Source: Bursaphelenchus xylophilus (lineage: Eukaryota; Nematoda; Chromadorea; Rhabditida; Aphelenchoididae). From it: a stretch of DNA of 64,000 nucleotides. Positions 36,001 through 46,300 of the stretch are shown piece by piece. The stretch spans positions 5,704,001 through 5,768,000 of the forward strand of contig CAJFCV020000001.1 of the NCBI GenBank assembly GCA_904066235.2, in the 5' to 3' direction. Within the stretch, counting starts at the first letter, position 1. The number at the start of each line of letters is the position of its first letter. Below the pieces are notes generated by a model. The model was not told the DNA's origin and made no database searches. It saw nothing but the letters and a program-made list of their open reading frames with translations. The position numbers were made by a program, and so were the translations under genes.

Positions 36001-39000
36001 CTCATTTACAGCACTAACTTACTCTTTCCCTCCGTATAAAAACAGAGTCCTTTCTGTTCTCCTCGATTACCGTGAGCGCCCGTGTTTCCCGATTTGCCAA
36101 GAAATTTGTGTTTTCATTAAGGATGATGTCATTTGATCCCCGTTTACTCTGAGTCCGTCCATGTCCGTTCGAGGAGTTCTTTCGGAATTTGTTGTACCAC
36201 TAAAGCATCCAATATCCACAATTTGACTCACCGATCCCTTATGCAGGTTATGTAACGAGGTCTTACTGTCATGTTTATAATCGTTCAATTCCTCTTCGGT
36301 TGTGATCAATGAGTTTTTCCTCTGATTTTTCTTTTGCTCCGGGGTTTTAAAATCGAGTAGTAAGATGGCTGGAGGGAAAACCACGGCCACTATGACCTTG
36401 ATATTGGACTGACTGAAAATCTAAATATTTAAATCGCCTGGGGACATTTTTTATACCTTCGGAAACGAAGACCACCGTGCCAGAGGTCCGCAAGAAGGAT
36501 TTGACAGCTAAAAAAGGTCAGAAATCTCAGAATTTGATCAAATCTCATTTTGAAATTAGGTCTACAGCAACTACAGATACCGTAAGCAATAAATTTTTAT
36601 CTCACCATGGATGTGCCAAGAATCTCTTATTATTGGCCATCACGGCCAAAGACAAGCACGTATGATGTCCCCAAGAAGGCAATTCGGCCGTCAACAATCT
36701 CATTGTCTTCACATCATCCTGTTCATGACAATGGTTCAACAATTCCAATGAGCAGTCTTTGAAATCACTGTAATTGGCGACGTTTTGTACGATCAAAAGC
36801 ATCCCGGATCCAAAAATCCCAAAACTCACTCTGCGAATTCTCTGAGTTGGTTGCTCGCTTCTACTTCTGTATAATCACAGGCGACTTCTCTACTCATTGT
36901 TTTGTAGAGTCGTATGGCCATCAGAGCCTTGGCCATCCCATGTTCTCCGTATAACCAGAGGCATCTGGCCATTTCATGTCTTCGGGTGAGGACGGCCCAG
37001 AGAAAAAGGTCGTTGAAGGGATGCTCGAAGTGATCCTCGGCCTCGGATTGCTGCTCGTCCTTGCGTTGAGGGGCCTAGATTAACATTAATTTATTTAAAA
37101 TTTTTTTTTCAACCCTTCATGAGCAAAATTTTAACTTTTTATTAAGAGGTAGCGTTTTGCAGAAAGTTCAGTCTAAAATAATTTAAAAATTTGACTTTGT
37201 TTACGGTAAATTATGAGCAGATTTCTGAATCCTTGCAGTTATCCTCAACACCCCGTTACCTTTGTAAAAAGTGTGTATTTTATGTATTCTTTACTTTTTT
37301 TTTAAAGCAGTACTGTTAAAACGTAATTTTTGGAAGTTTTCGATGGCGCGGTTTCGAAAGTAAAATTTTCCGAACTTTACATTTTTGTGATACAAAGTAA
37401 TTTTAAGATGTAATTAAGTAAAAAATAAAAAATTAGTGTTACTTTCGAAATCAGCACCATCGAAAACTGGTAAATCAAAAATTTTAAAAAAATTCCAATA
37501 ATTACTTTTTAACAGTACTACTTAAAAAAAAAGTAAAGAATACATAAAATACACACTTCTCTAACTGAATGTAAACTTACCAAAAGACTGTCCATCGATT
37601 TGCTGGGCATTAATTTGAAGTGCAAACTCTCGATCTTGCTCATGTGTTTCCTCCCTCGGCATCGTTCGTAGAGTTGTTTAAAGGCCCGGGTACTGTAATG
37701 GCAACGAAAAGCGTTGCCCATCAACTTCTCGATGATATCCGCGATGTCAGGGATGGCTATTTTATCCGATCCAGAGGTCGAATTGTCGTCAATCAAATGG
37801 CTCAGAGTGTTCAGAGCTGTTGGGTCCTAAAGTTTGGTAAATTAATATAAGAAATGGGGTTATATCGCTTTTTAAATCACCTACCGAGTTATAAAGTTGC
37901 TCTAGCGTGTCAATGTTCAGAAATTTCTTGATCGAAACTCCCTTTTCCAAAAGTAATTTTACAAATTCGACCCGATTTAATATAAGAGCATCCATCAGGA
38001 CGTTATGCAAATGTTTTATCTGCCAATCCTGATCTTCAGTGAAGACTTCTGAGCGAGCAATGTCTACACGATTCCATACCAGGGTCAAGGATAGCTAAAA
38101 CAATATAAAAATGATGATTAAATTGATTAAAGTTATATTGCACTAGGTAAAAAGTACTTGTTCAGCTGGGCAGAGGTTTTGTCCTTTAAGGAGAGCTTTC
38201 AGGATTGTTTGGTCTGCATCCATGTGATCATTTTCGTTCATCCGAAAGACTGTGATCTATAAAAATAAAATTCAAATACGAGATTGTTATGTGTAATATA
38301 CAAACATACCAGGCCTTTCAATCTCGCACAACTCAGAATCTTCTCCCTGACTTCCTCGACTATTTTGTTGTCATCTCCGATTAACTCTTTGACCCCTTCC
38401 AATAACTTTTCTTGACACTCTAAGGACAGATTACTATTAATATAACCAGTTTTTATGTTTTTACTTACCCATCATCCTTGATATTGCTATAAGTAAAGGC
38501 CAAGAGATTCGAGATTCTTCCACTTCCCTCACAAATAATCGTTGGGATCGGGGGATTACTGTAACTTTTTATCAGATTGTATAAGTATTACGGTAGACTT
38601 AACAAAAAAAATTAAAAATTCTAGGCGTTACCTTGTGAGATATTGATGGATACTGTTAAGGGTATTGATTCCCCCTTCCAATGCCACACAAAGAATGGGG
38701 ATTTTCCTTGCTCTGATTGTCCCAAAAGTCCCATTTTTTGCCAAATATTCTTCCAGTCGTTTCCTCAAGAAGATGTCTGCCCCCGCTCGTCCCACAGTCC
38801 CATTATCAGCCAATAGGAAGTAAGTGTGCCTGTCGTTCAAGGCCGAGTACTTTCCCTTCGACTTGAATAAACATAATCGGTCATACTGTACATGAGCGTC
38901 TTTTCCCGTGAACATTTCCCGCTTCCGTAACACGCCCCAGGGCGCGATTCCAATGGTAACCAGGCGCGACCTCATTCTGGCAGAGATCCCGGCCTCGTCC

Positions 39001-40100
39001 AGGGCCTTGGCCACATGCCGGACCACTCCTCGATCCATGCCTGAGGTGATTATCCAAGCTCCCGTGGTCTCGGCCGCCTTCAGGAGACCTTCACGGAAGA
39101 GTTGGCCAAGTCTGTCCGGCATACTGTAATTTAAATGTGATGAAATGAGAAGCTTTCTCAGCGCGAATTACGGCCGTTGACTCACTCGAAATTGGCGGAT
39201 CCCCCGTGAATTGTGATCACCAGCCTGGGTCGCTTGAGTTTCCAGACCTTTTCCATGAGATGGAACACGTCCGCCGGGTTGGAATCGAACGATAATCGAA
39301 CATATTGGGCTTTATGGGGATGCATGCCCCCCTAATAAACAAAGATTAGAAGAGGCACCCTCCACATCGGTAATTTTACTATCAACTATCCAGTATTGCA
39401 TAATCTTCGTTGGTTATGCACAACTCACCTGAAATTCGATGGTGCCGTAGGCATCCGTGGGCTGTGCAAGAGTGTGTTCCTTAATCTTCCACTTCTGTTT
39501 CCCTGGATGGACAGGTTTTACCATCGAAAGAGTGAATCTGCTCAAGGCCAGCTGAGTGTGATGGGAACTTAATCTCCCGCAGCCACATCTTTAATACCGC
39601 CTAAGACTCTTTATGGGTTGTCTTACCGGTCTGATAACGGGTCTGGAATGTACTTTATGCACTCGTATTTCTTGAATGTCTGTTCGATCCAACTCGAGGG
39701 CAACGGGGATCCCTAAAAGATTTTGTGGATGAGGAAAGATGACTAATAAGACAATCAAAAATAAAAAGTTTTGGCTTCGCAGTTCTGTAGATGTGTGTAC
39801 CGTATGATTAATATTTTACAATTGATATTTGTGATGTTTGATGAAAAAGTTTTCAATAACACCTTTTTTTGTCACGTCCACTTGTATGAAACCCCTTCAA
39901 ATCGAGACGTCATTGTGTCTATCATACTTCCAGAACCTCTTTTTTCACTCATAAGTCCACCTTCCCCTTCCACTGACCTCATTATTTCCGACCACCGGAC
40001 TCTCCCGTCGTCGCCGCAGATGATTCTTCAATTGTAGCGAATGATAATTCTGATAATTATCGCACAAATACGAAATACTGTTGGACCGATGCAACGCCAT
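33039..40100 (-). CDS. TRPM cation channel (GON-2/GTL family)
   Basis: Nineteen exons in phase give 1378 residues: 40100-39978, 39712-39627, 39588-39429, 39331-39186, 39123-38632, 38558-38469, 38433-38310, 38256-38158, 38094-37885, 37826-37581, 37074-36830, 36767-36606, 36507-36457, 36412-36071, 35919-35688, 35588-35044, 34982-34771, 34676-34386, 33319-33039. The N-terminal TRPM homology region is clear (SWIEQTFKKYEC, TTGAWIITSGMDRGVVRHV, IICEGSGRISNLLAF). Six membrane segments follow, and the pore reads YFMLYGEVYAGEIDTC, the GEVYA.EID filter of magnesium/calcium-permeable TRPM6/7 and nematode GON-2/GTL channels. After the pore there is a coiled coil (LNELSEENVVLKTKMEKLSR) and a Ser-rich tail. 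No alpha-kinase or NUDIX domain is present. Magnesium homeostasis in gut or gonad is the family-based inference. Choosing between gon-2 and gtl genes needs a tree, so no symbol is given. Confidence 0.93.
33344..34196. mobile_element. Non-autonomous mariner-type element (853 bp) in the last TRPM intron
   Basis: Terminal inverted repeats of about 209 bp (33344-33552 and 33988-34196) begin CAGGGTGTCCAGAGAAATTC and are flanked by TA (33342-33343 and 34197-34198). The CAGGGTGTCC start and TA duplication are typical of Tc1/mariner elements. The 435-bp core has an open frame (33556-33855) with no transposase motif that I recognise. It sits in the intron between exons 18 and 19 of the TRPM gene. Confidence 0.8.
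37268..37558. repeat. Hairpin-forming inverted repeat in a TRPM intron
   Basis: Arms of about 105-120 bp pair: GTGTGTATTTTATGTATTCT at 37271 with its reverse complement ending near 37557, followed by matching runs of A/T and a GTTTTCGATGG block. The loop is under 80 bp. It is AT-rich and shows no clear TA duplication, so it is either a decayed miniature element or a simple inverted duplication. Confidence 0.7.
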
Positions 40101-40354
40101 AACTCAGAAAGGGAAGAGCGTCAACAAGCCGTCGTTGTGATTGCTCTTCTTCTCCATGTTATCAATCACCAAACTAATCGAAAGTAACACCAGACAGTGG
40201 AACAAAGAACTGCCTGACAACGTTGTTCTATCATTTCCTTCCAGTTGCTCACTCAGCGAAGGGGGAGAGTCTCTTTAAAGGTGTCTTCTTGGGTGCGAGT
40301 TAATCGCTTTCAGTTGATCATTTGACATAAACAATAAATAATAAGAGTGATAAA
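40101..40354. promoter_or_regulatory. Divergent spacer upstream of the TRPM start
   Basis: About 250 bp between the TRPM ATG (minus strand) and the first ATG of the uncertain + strand gene. It must carry the TRPM promoter or leader. No named motif is seen. Confidence 0.35.
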
Positions 40355-40864
40355 ATGGGGGAAGAGGGAGAGGAAATGCGCTATATGACTGTTAGGCCCC
40401 TTTACAGTGTTCTACAGCAGCATCATGCTGAATTTCGATCCAAAATATTGTAATCGTGCCATTGATGGGCGGGTCCCACCACGAAGACTGGATTTTTGGC
40501 TTTGTTATGTAAAAAGTCGGAAGAATTATTCTTTTTTATGTTGATTGAGATCTGACCAAAAAACGAGTGTCTGCTGGCCAATATTTATCGCCATCTCGGG
40601 CCATAAACGCTCCAAAAATACGAGGAAGAGAGTGCGCGTCTCGAGGAGACGGCCGAGAAGTCCGGCCAGAGAGAGGCGATGCGCTTCAATGTGGAGCATA
40701 ACAATGTTGCCGAGGACTTGCTGCTGCTGAACAGTCGGCCCGACTCCGACGAAGAGGGCGACGAATCTCTGGATGAGGCCTTCCTCGATCTCTGCTGTTG
40801 CGTTTCCTCCAAGTAATCGCCTTTTTCAAATTTTCTTTTGATTTATAGGGAAAGTGGACGGTGA
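40355..40864 (+). pseudogene. Small coding-like region, broken or incompletely resolved
   Basis: An open stretch from ATG 40355 reads MGEEGEEMRYMTVRPLYSVL and ends at a GTAATC donor-like site (40450). About 110 bp later a second coding-like stretch (from about 40550) reads CLLANIYRHLGP, hits an in-frame TAA at 40604, and continues in the same frame as TLQKYEEESARLEETAEK through an acidic DLLLLNSRPDSDEEGDES segment ending in Cys-Cys-Cys. A 37-nt intron (GTAATC...TATAG, 40813-40849) then leads to a stop at 40862. I cannot find one splice chain that joins both parts and avoids the TAA. It may be a pseudogene, a gene with a sequencing error at 40604, or two exons with an intron boundary I have missed. 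No family is recognised. Confidence 0.3.
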
Positions 40865-41544
40865 TGCGAAAGATAAGGCGAAACCAGTTCCGGGTTCGGC
40901 TTAAATCCTATCTGAAAGCCAATCATAATTTGAATTCCTCCCCGATGCCTAGAACAATGTTTAATTAAAGTAATTAGAGAGCGCTTGGCGAGTCAGATCT
41001 ATGTGGAAGCGGCTTTTAGATTACAAGAGATCTTTATCAATGATTTTGCAGATTGATTTGGGCTTTTCTAGGGGAAGCTGAACTAGATGACATCAACGGT
41101 CATATCAAGTCTAATATTCTCTCAATTCCTGCTGTTCCCGCACTCACAGTTCTGTCAAAATGGGTTTCGGGAATCATGTTTTGATATCACTGAAAGGGAA
41201 ATGCTGTTTGCCCTTTTAATTCGAATAATTCAAGCAGGAATTTGAGCTTTTGCGCCAAAAGCCATTAATTATTGGGCCTAATCAAAGAGAATCTTATTTC
41301 TCTTTTTTATTGGCTTTTCCCTAGAAACGTTGACCGTTTCCCCGGATTTAGTCATATTTCCTCCTTTCATGAGTCGGGTTTCCGCCTACAATGCGCATCG
41401 CTTCTTTGGAAATAGCCAGAATTAATAAAACTGTTGGATGAATAATATTCAGATACGTTTGCGCACGATTTTATTTCTGTTTTCAGAGATGACTCCTGTT
41501 GTAATGTGATTTTTTGCTCTCATCTGGGCCGGTTTTGTCTGATT
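40865..41544. other. Spacer upstream of the FAM69-type gene
   Basis: 680 bp, AT-rich, with no supported coding sequence. It is probably the promoter and leader of the next gene. Confidence 0.45.
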
Positions 41545-42906
41545 ATGGCGGCATTTCTCTTCGTTTGTCTCCTTGTTTTTGGTAAGTTACTATAAGTTTT
41601 TATCAGTTCTTTATCAGTGTTCCCAATCAATGGTCAGAAACAGTCGACAGACGTTGTTATTCCCAGAAACATACAGAATCGGTAAGAATATTTTATTTTG
41701 TCTTTATTTTTATGTTACACTTGATCAAAAATTTTTATTTCAGAGGCGAAAGGATAATCGCGTCGTTATGTCAAAACTATAAAAATAAAAAGTTGAGTGG
41801 GGATCTCTGTTCGACGATTTGCAATGCAAAAAATTGGACACTGACGGATTTTCAACAAGGGGCCAACAAAAGGGTGTTGAAATTGGCTGTAGGCTCACAG
41901 AATCTGGTATTAAAAGCGACAAAGGATTTCTTTGATGATTACACACTCCTCGATCCCGGAATTAATGAAGAAGATCTTGTTAAAACAGTAAGATTTTAAA
42001 TATTCTTTTCTAATTTTAGGTATACAAAAATCGTATAATATATAATATTTATCTGTTACCGTATTCTTTGTGTTTTAGGTAGTAGAGCTTGTAAATGCGA
42101 GAATCGGATTCGAATGGCCATATAATTATCGAAACCATCTTATGAAACATCTTTGGTCGACTTATAATCAACGGAAAACTGAACCTCAACTTTCCGAAGC
42201 GGACAAAAATAGCCTGTGGGCACTGTTAGATCAAGATGAATTTATTACTTTCAAACTACTTCCATTGTCTCGAGTTACAACCAAAGTCCAAGGAAGTTGC
42301 GGTCATTTTTATTCGGTAGATTCTCTTTTGCCTTTCAAAATGAAAGGCTATTACATGGGACTGAAGGCCAAGATCTTAGTCCATTTGATGGGTACTCTCA
42401 AACTGTTCTACGAATTCCTCAACGAACCTCTGCAATGGTGCGATGTGAAGTTTGAGAATCTCGGTCTTTCCGCCAATTATCCAAAGAGGTTTGTCATTAT
42501 ATAGTTTTATTTTTATTGGTTCAGGTTTGTTGTTATGGACGCGGATATGTTATACACGGAATCTCGATTAAATCAGATATTGACCTCCAGAAAATGTGAG
42601 ACGGACAAGGATTGCGAGTACTTTGATTGTCATGCCAGTTGCATTAATTCGACTGGAATGTGTTCGACCAGAGTCAATGACAATATTGATGTGAGTGAAG
42701 TGTCCATTAGAGATTAGATTAATGTTTTGCCATCTAAAATGCATGCCTTTCAGGTGTTTTGCGACAAATTGGTGGGTCGTTTGTTCGGCACCTACTGGTC
42801 CAAATCGAATCATTATCTGTCGGCCTGCCATGACAAATCTGGAAACCGAACGAAGAGATTGGACGACCTGAGATTGGTCTGGTCCTGGAGTTTATCTGAC
42901 GTCTGA
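41545..42906 (+). CDS. FAM69/DIPK1-type secretory-pathway kinase-like protein
   Basis: Six exons (41545-41581, 41618-41681, 41744-41987, 42079-42488, 42525-42690, 42754-42906) give 357 residues in phase. Residues 1-17 (MAAFLFVCLLVFVFPING) look like a signal peptide or anchor. Family landmarks are ERIIASLCQNYKNKKLSGDLC, the GSCGHFYSVDSLLPFKMKG block, WCDVKFENLGLS, the catalytic-type MDADML, and the Cys-rich insert CETDKDCEYFDCHASC followed by FCDKLVGRLFG. The insert resembles the metal-binding EF-hand-like loop of FAM69 proteins. These cysteine-rich divergent kinases reside in the ER, and their substrates are poorly known. Cysteine pattern and length fit the family. A polyadenylation signal AATAAA lies at 43260-43265. 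The gene converges with xnp-1. Confidence 0.8.
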
Positions 42907-43383
42907 ACTCAACAATGACTGGAATCTGAGTCTCATCGCCGTCATGATGACGTCGTTCTGAAGCCATTTACCCTCGGTGCTGTCTCTTTTGTAACATTTT
43001 TTCAACCCTCAGGTTTTTCACACTGACATTTATTTGCCTTATCCTCTGTATTTATGACATTTGGACGTATTTTTTGCAATACCCGGCCGTTTTCTGGTCG
43101 GGCCAATTTCCCCAAGCATATTCATCACATTTTTCAAAGAATCTTCACACTCATGGGTATCTTCATCATAGAATTTCGTATTTTCCCAGCCTCCTGATCT
43201 TCTCATCCGGTTTTTGTAACACGCACAATCAATTTCCTAAGAAAACCTGTACTTCTAAGAATAAAGTATAATACAATCTAATCATCAGCGCACAATCTTT
43301 TTATTAACAATTATCAATAAGAAATGAATATTAACAAGGAGATCGTCAATTTCTTCGAACAATATAAATACAGAAAATCAAGT
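42907..43383. other. Convergent 3' region of the FAM69-type gene and xnp-1
   Basis: 477 bp. It carries the 3' UTR of the + strand gene, with AATAAA at 43260-43265, and the 3' UTR of the minus-strand xnp-1 gene. No further gene is seen. Confidence 0.55.
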
Positions 43384-46300
43384 TCAGATGGTGATGACAG
43401 GGTCGGTGGCCGGCATATTATAATCGGTGAGGAGGTAACGGAGCTTGCTCAGGTATTGGAAAGTGGTCTTCAGGCTGTCCAGATGAGCGTATTTCCGATG
43501 TAGATCCTTGAATTTGTTGCGACAATCCAACATGGTCAATTCGTAGGCATGGGAGGGAGGATGGCTCTAAAATAAAAATATAAGATCGGTAATAACAAAA
43601 AAAGAATTGTCTGATCCAGAGAATCAGAGAAAGGAAAGGAAGTGATTCTACTGCGATCCCGAAATAATTTACATTTTGTATTTATTTATTTATGAGTCTT
43701 ACTTGTCCCAGTGACAAGTCTTCCCCTTTCTGGATTTCCCCGCCATTTCAAATCGTCCAGAATAAGGATGCCTAGAAAGGGGAATATTGTCATCATTATT
43801 ATTCAGTTAGTTTTTTGTATCTTTTTGAAGTAAGGTCGTGTGAATTTGTTGTTGAAGATAAAGAAATTTGGTCTGTAAAACTTGGAGTACTCTCGTCAAA
43901 AGGTTGTAGCCATAAGGCTTCCTCATCACTTCGTGATTATCTGACAGTTTCGTTGTTAGACGTGGACCGGGATCTCTCAACCGGGTTACTACGTCATCCC
44001 CGACTATTCAGTCGGCCTCTGCATCAATCTCCCGGCCTAAGAGGATCATCATCACTCCGAGAACTACCTCGGCGACGCCGCAGTACACTCAAGGCAGTCG
44101 TCGGGGTAAGTATTTTGGAGTTTGTTTCCGTCCGCCTTTAGGTTATTCCGAGTCTGATCAGCTCGGCAGCTTGGAAGCGGACAAGAATGTTCAATAAATA
44201 ATTCTTACCAAGAATTGACGGACAATGAATTCATCGGGATGGATCAGCTCTGGATGCTCTTGTCTAATGTTCTGCGGTCCTTTACCCATCAATTCCGAGA
44301 ATCCCATTTGTAATATTTGAAGGGCCAAAGCATTATGATAATCACAGCCGTGGTCCAGCAGAGTCTTCCCAAGATTTGTTCTGATCGGATCCACCATTGG
44401 GTTAGAGCTGCTCGATTGATGACGGACAAATTGACCCATAGCTAAACAAAAATTTATATTATACTTGATACAAAAAACAAAAACATATTGTCAAAAAACC
44501 TACAAATCAGGAATTCTCTCTCGGACTGCTGCATGTTCAGAGATCCGATCTTGCTGATGAAGGTGGCGGCAGTTCTGTCCTTTTCGTAATCGTTCCAAGC
44601 CTCCCTTCGCTCCTATAAATATTATTAAAATCACAGGAAATGAAGTAAATAGCGAGTTCCAACCTTAACGTACCTTCTCAGTAAGAACTTCTTCCACCAC
44701 ATGCTTTAACAGTGTGTCTCTTTCCTCATAATTATAAATTGCTTCAGGTCTTTTGACCAGGATGTCTCCAAGAAGTCGATCCTTCGGTGGATTCAAAGTA
44801 ACGGTCAGATCCGGGTTATAAGGATGGATGTCCAAACGATAGCATTCGGCCAAATCACTCCTGGTAAAGAATCGCTTGATCTGTTTTTCGTCGACAACTC
44901 TCAAGGAGGTGGACTCTTTGGTGACTTGTCTTTTGTAAATTACATCTTCCAGAGTTCCATCAGCAATCAGTCGATACACATAGACGGGCTTGGTTTGGCC
45001 ATAGCGATATGCTCTGAACAAGGCTTGAGTATCATGCGATGGGTTCCAGCAGGCATCAAAGATGACTACTCGATTGGCGGCGACCATGTTTGTTCCCAAG
45101 GAACCAGCCTTGGTGGAGATCAAACAGACACGGGCCCGGGGTTTGGAGGAGTCGTTGAAACGTTTCTGGACTCTCTCTCGCTCTTCCGCATTCAGTTTTC
45201 CGGAAATTATCTAAAACTTTACAATGCAAAGAATCGAATAAAAAATTTTAAATGTGAAAATTCTCTATACTCACAAAGAAATCCTTTCCCAGATCCCATC
45301 CCCATTTCTCGTTATTCCTCTGCATCAAAGGTTGATGATCGCTGAACCAGGAATCGCTGAGATGTTCGAGCATGTGCTGGATCAAGGTCAAACTCTCCAA
45401 GGACTGACTGAAGATCAAAAGCTTGTCTCCGATTTGTTCACAAGTTCTGATAATATCCTGCAGAATCATCAACTTCTGACTCAATCCAAATTTAAATTCA
45501 TCTTCGTCCGAGATCAGCCCCAAATCTTCATACCAAAAAAGGGGAATTCTGAATGGGGAATTGGCGTCTCTTTCCTCGGTGTTATCAACCTCATCATCAA
45601 TGAAATTATTGCGTTGCTTTGGCTTCTTTCTAGTCTCCCCATCGCTGTCATCCTCAGTATCATCAATAAAGGAGTCCATATCAGATTCATCACGGGCCTT
45701 ATTCCGAGCATTTACAACCAATTGGAAGGGATGAGTCCAGATCCTACTCAGCATATGGTAATCGGACAAGAGACGACGATGAAGTCCAGCTACATCTTTC
45801 ATGGTCTCGGCCACATATCCCTGATACAAGGAGATTTGTTTCTCGGTCAACCGAACATGTATAATATATTCTTGCTTGGGAGGGATGAATTCAGTGAGAA
45901 CCCGGTAATCTTGACGATCCACGACCTTCTTCAGCTTCTGAAAGAGGACGTGGCATCTTCTTTTCATGGCCACCACCTCCTCATACTCCGCATCTTTGGC
46001 TTGTCCGGCTTTGATTACATTCACAAATCTGTTCGTATATTCCTCTTTGGTTCCCAAAAGCCCAGGCTTGACAAAGTTGATCATGCAGTGATCTGAAACG
46101 ACAACATTATAAACACATTTAAGTTCATGATCATGCCGTGCGTCAAAAGCATATTTCGGTCTCGGCGAAGTACCCACCCATTTATTCGAATTTTCGATTA
46201 ATTTTACCCAGAAATCAAGATAAACGTCTTCAAGAATTATTGCGACCACTATGTAAAAAGTGTAAATGTCAAAGGTCACTATTAGGTTTAGAAGTATGAC

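Noticed and set aside
45254..46096. 280-codon open frame on the plus strand
   Set aside because: It lies exactly opposite an xnp-1 helicase exon whose protein is clearly conserved, and it has no domain or splice context of its own.
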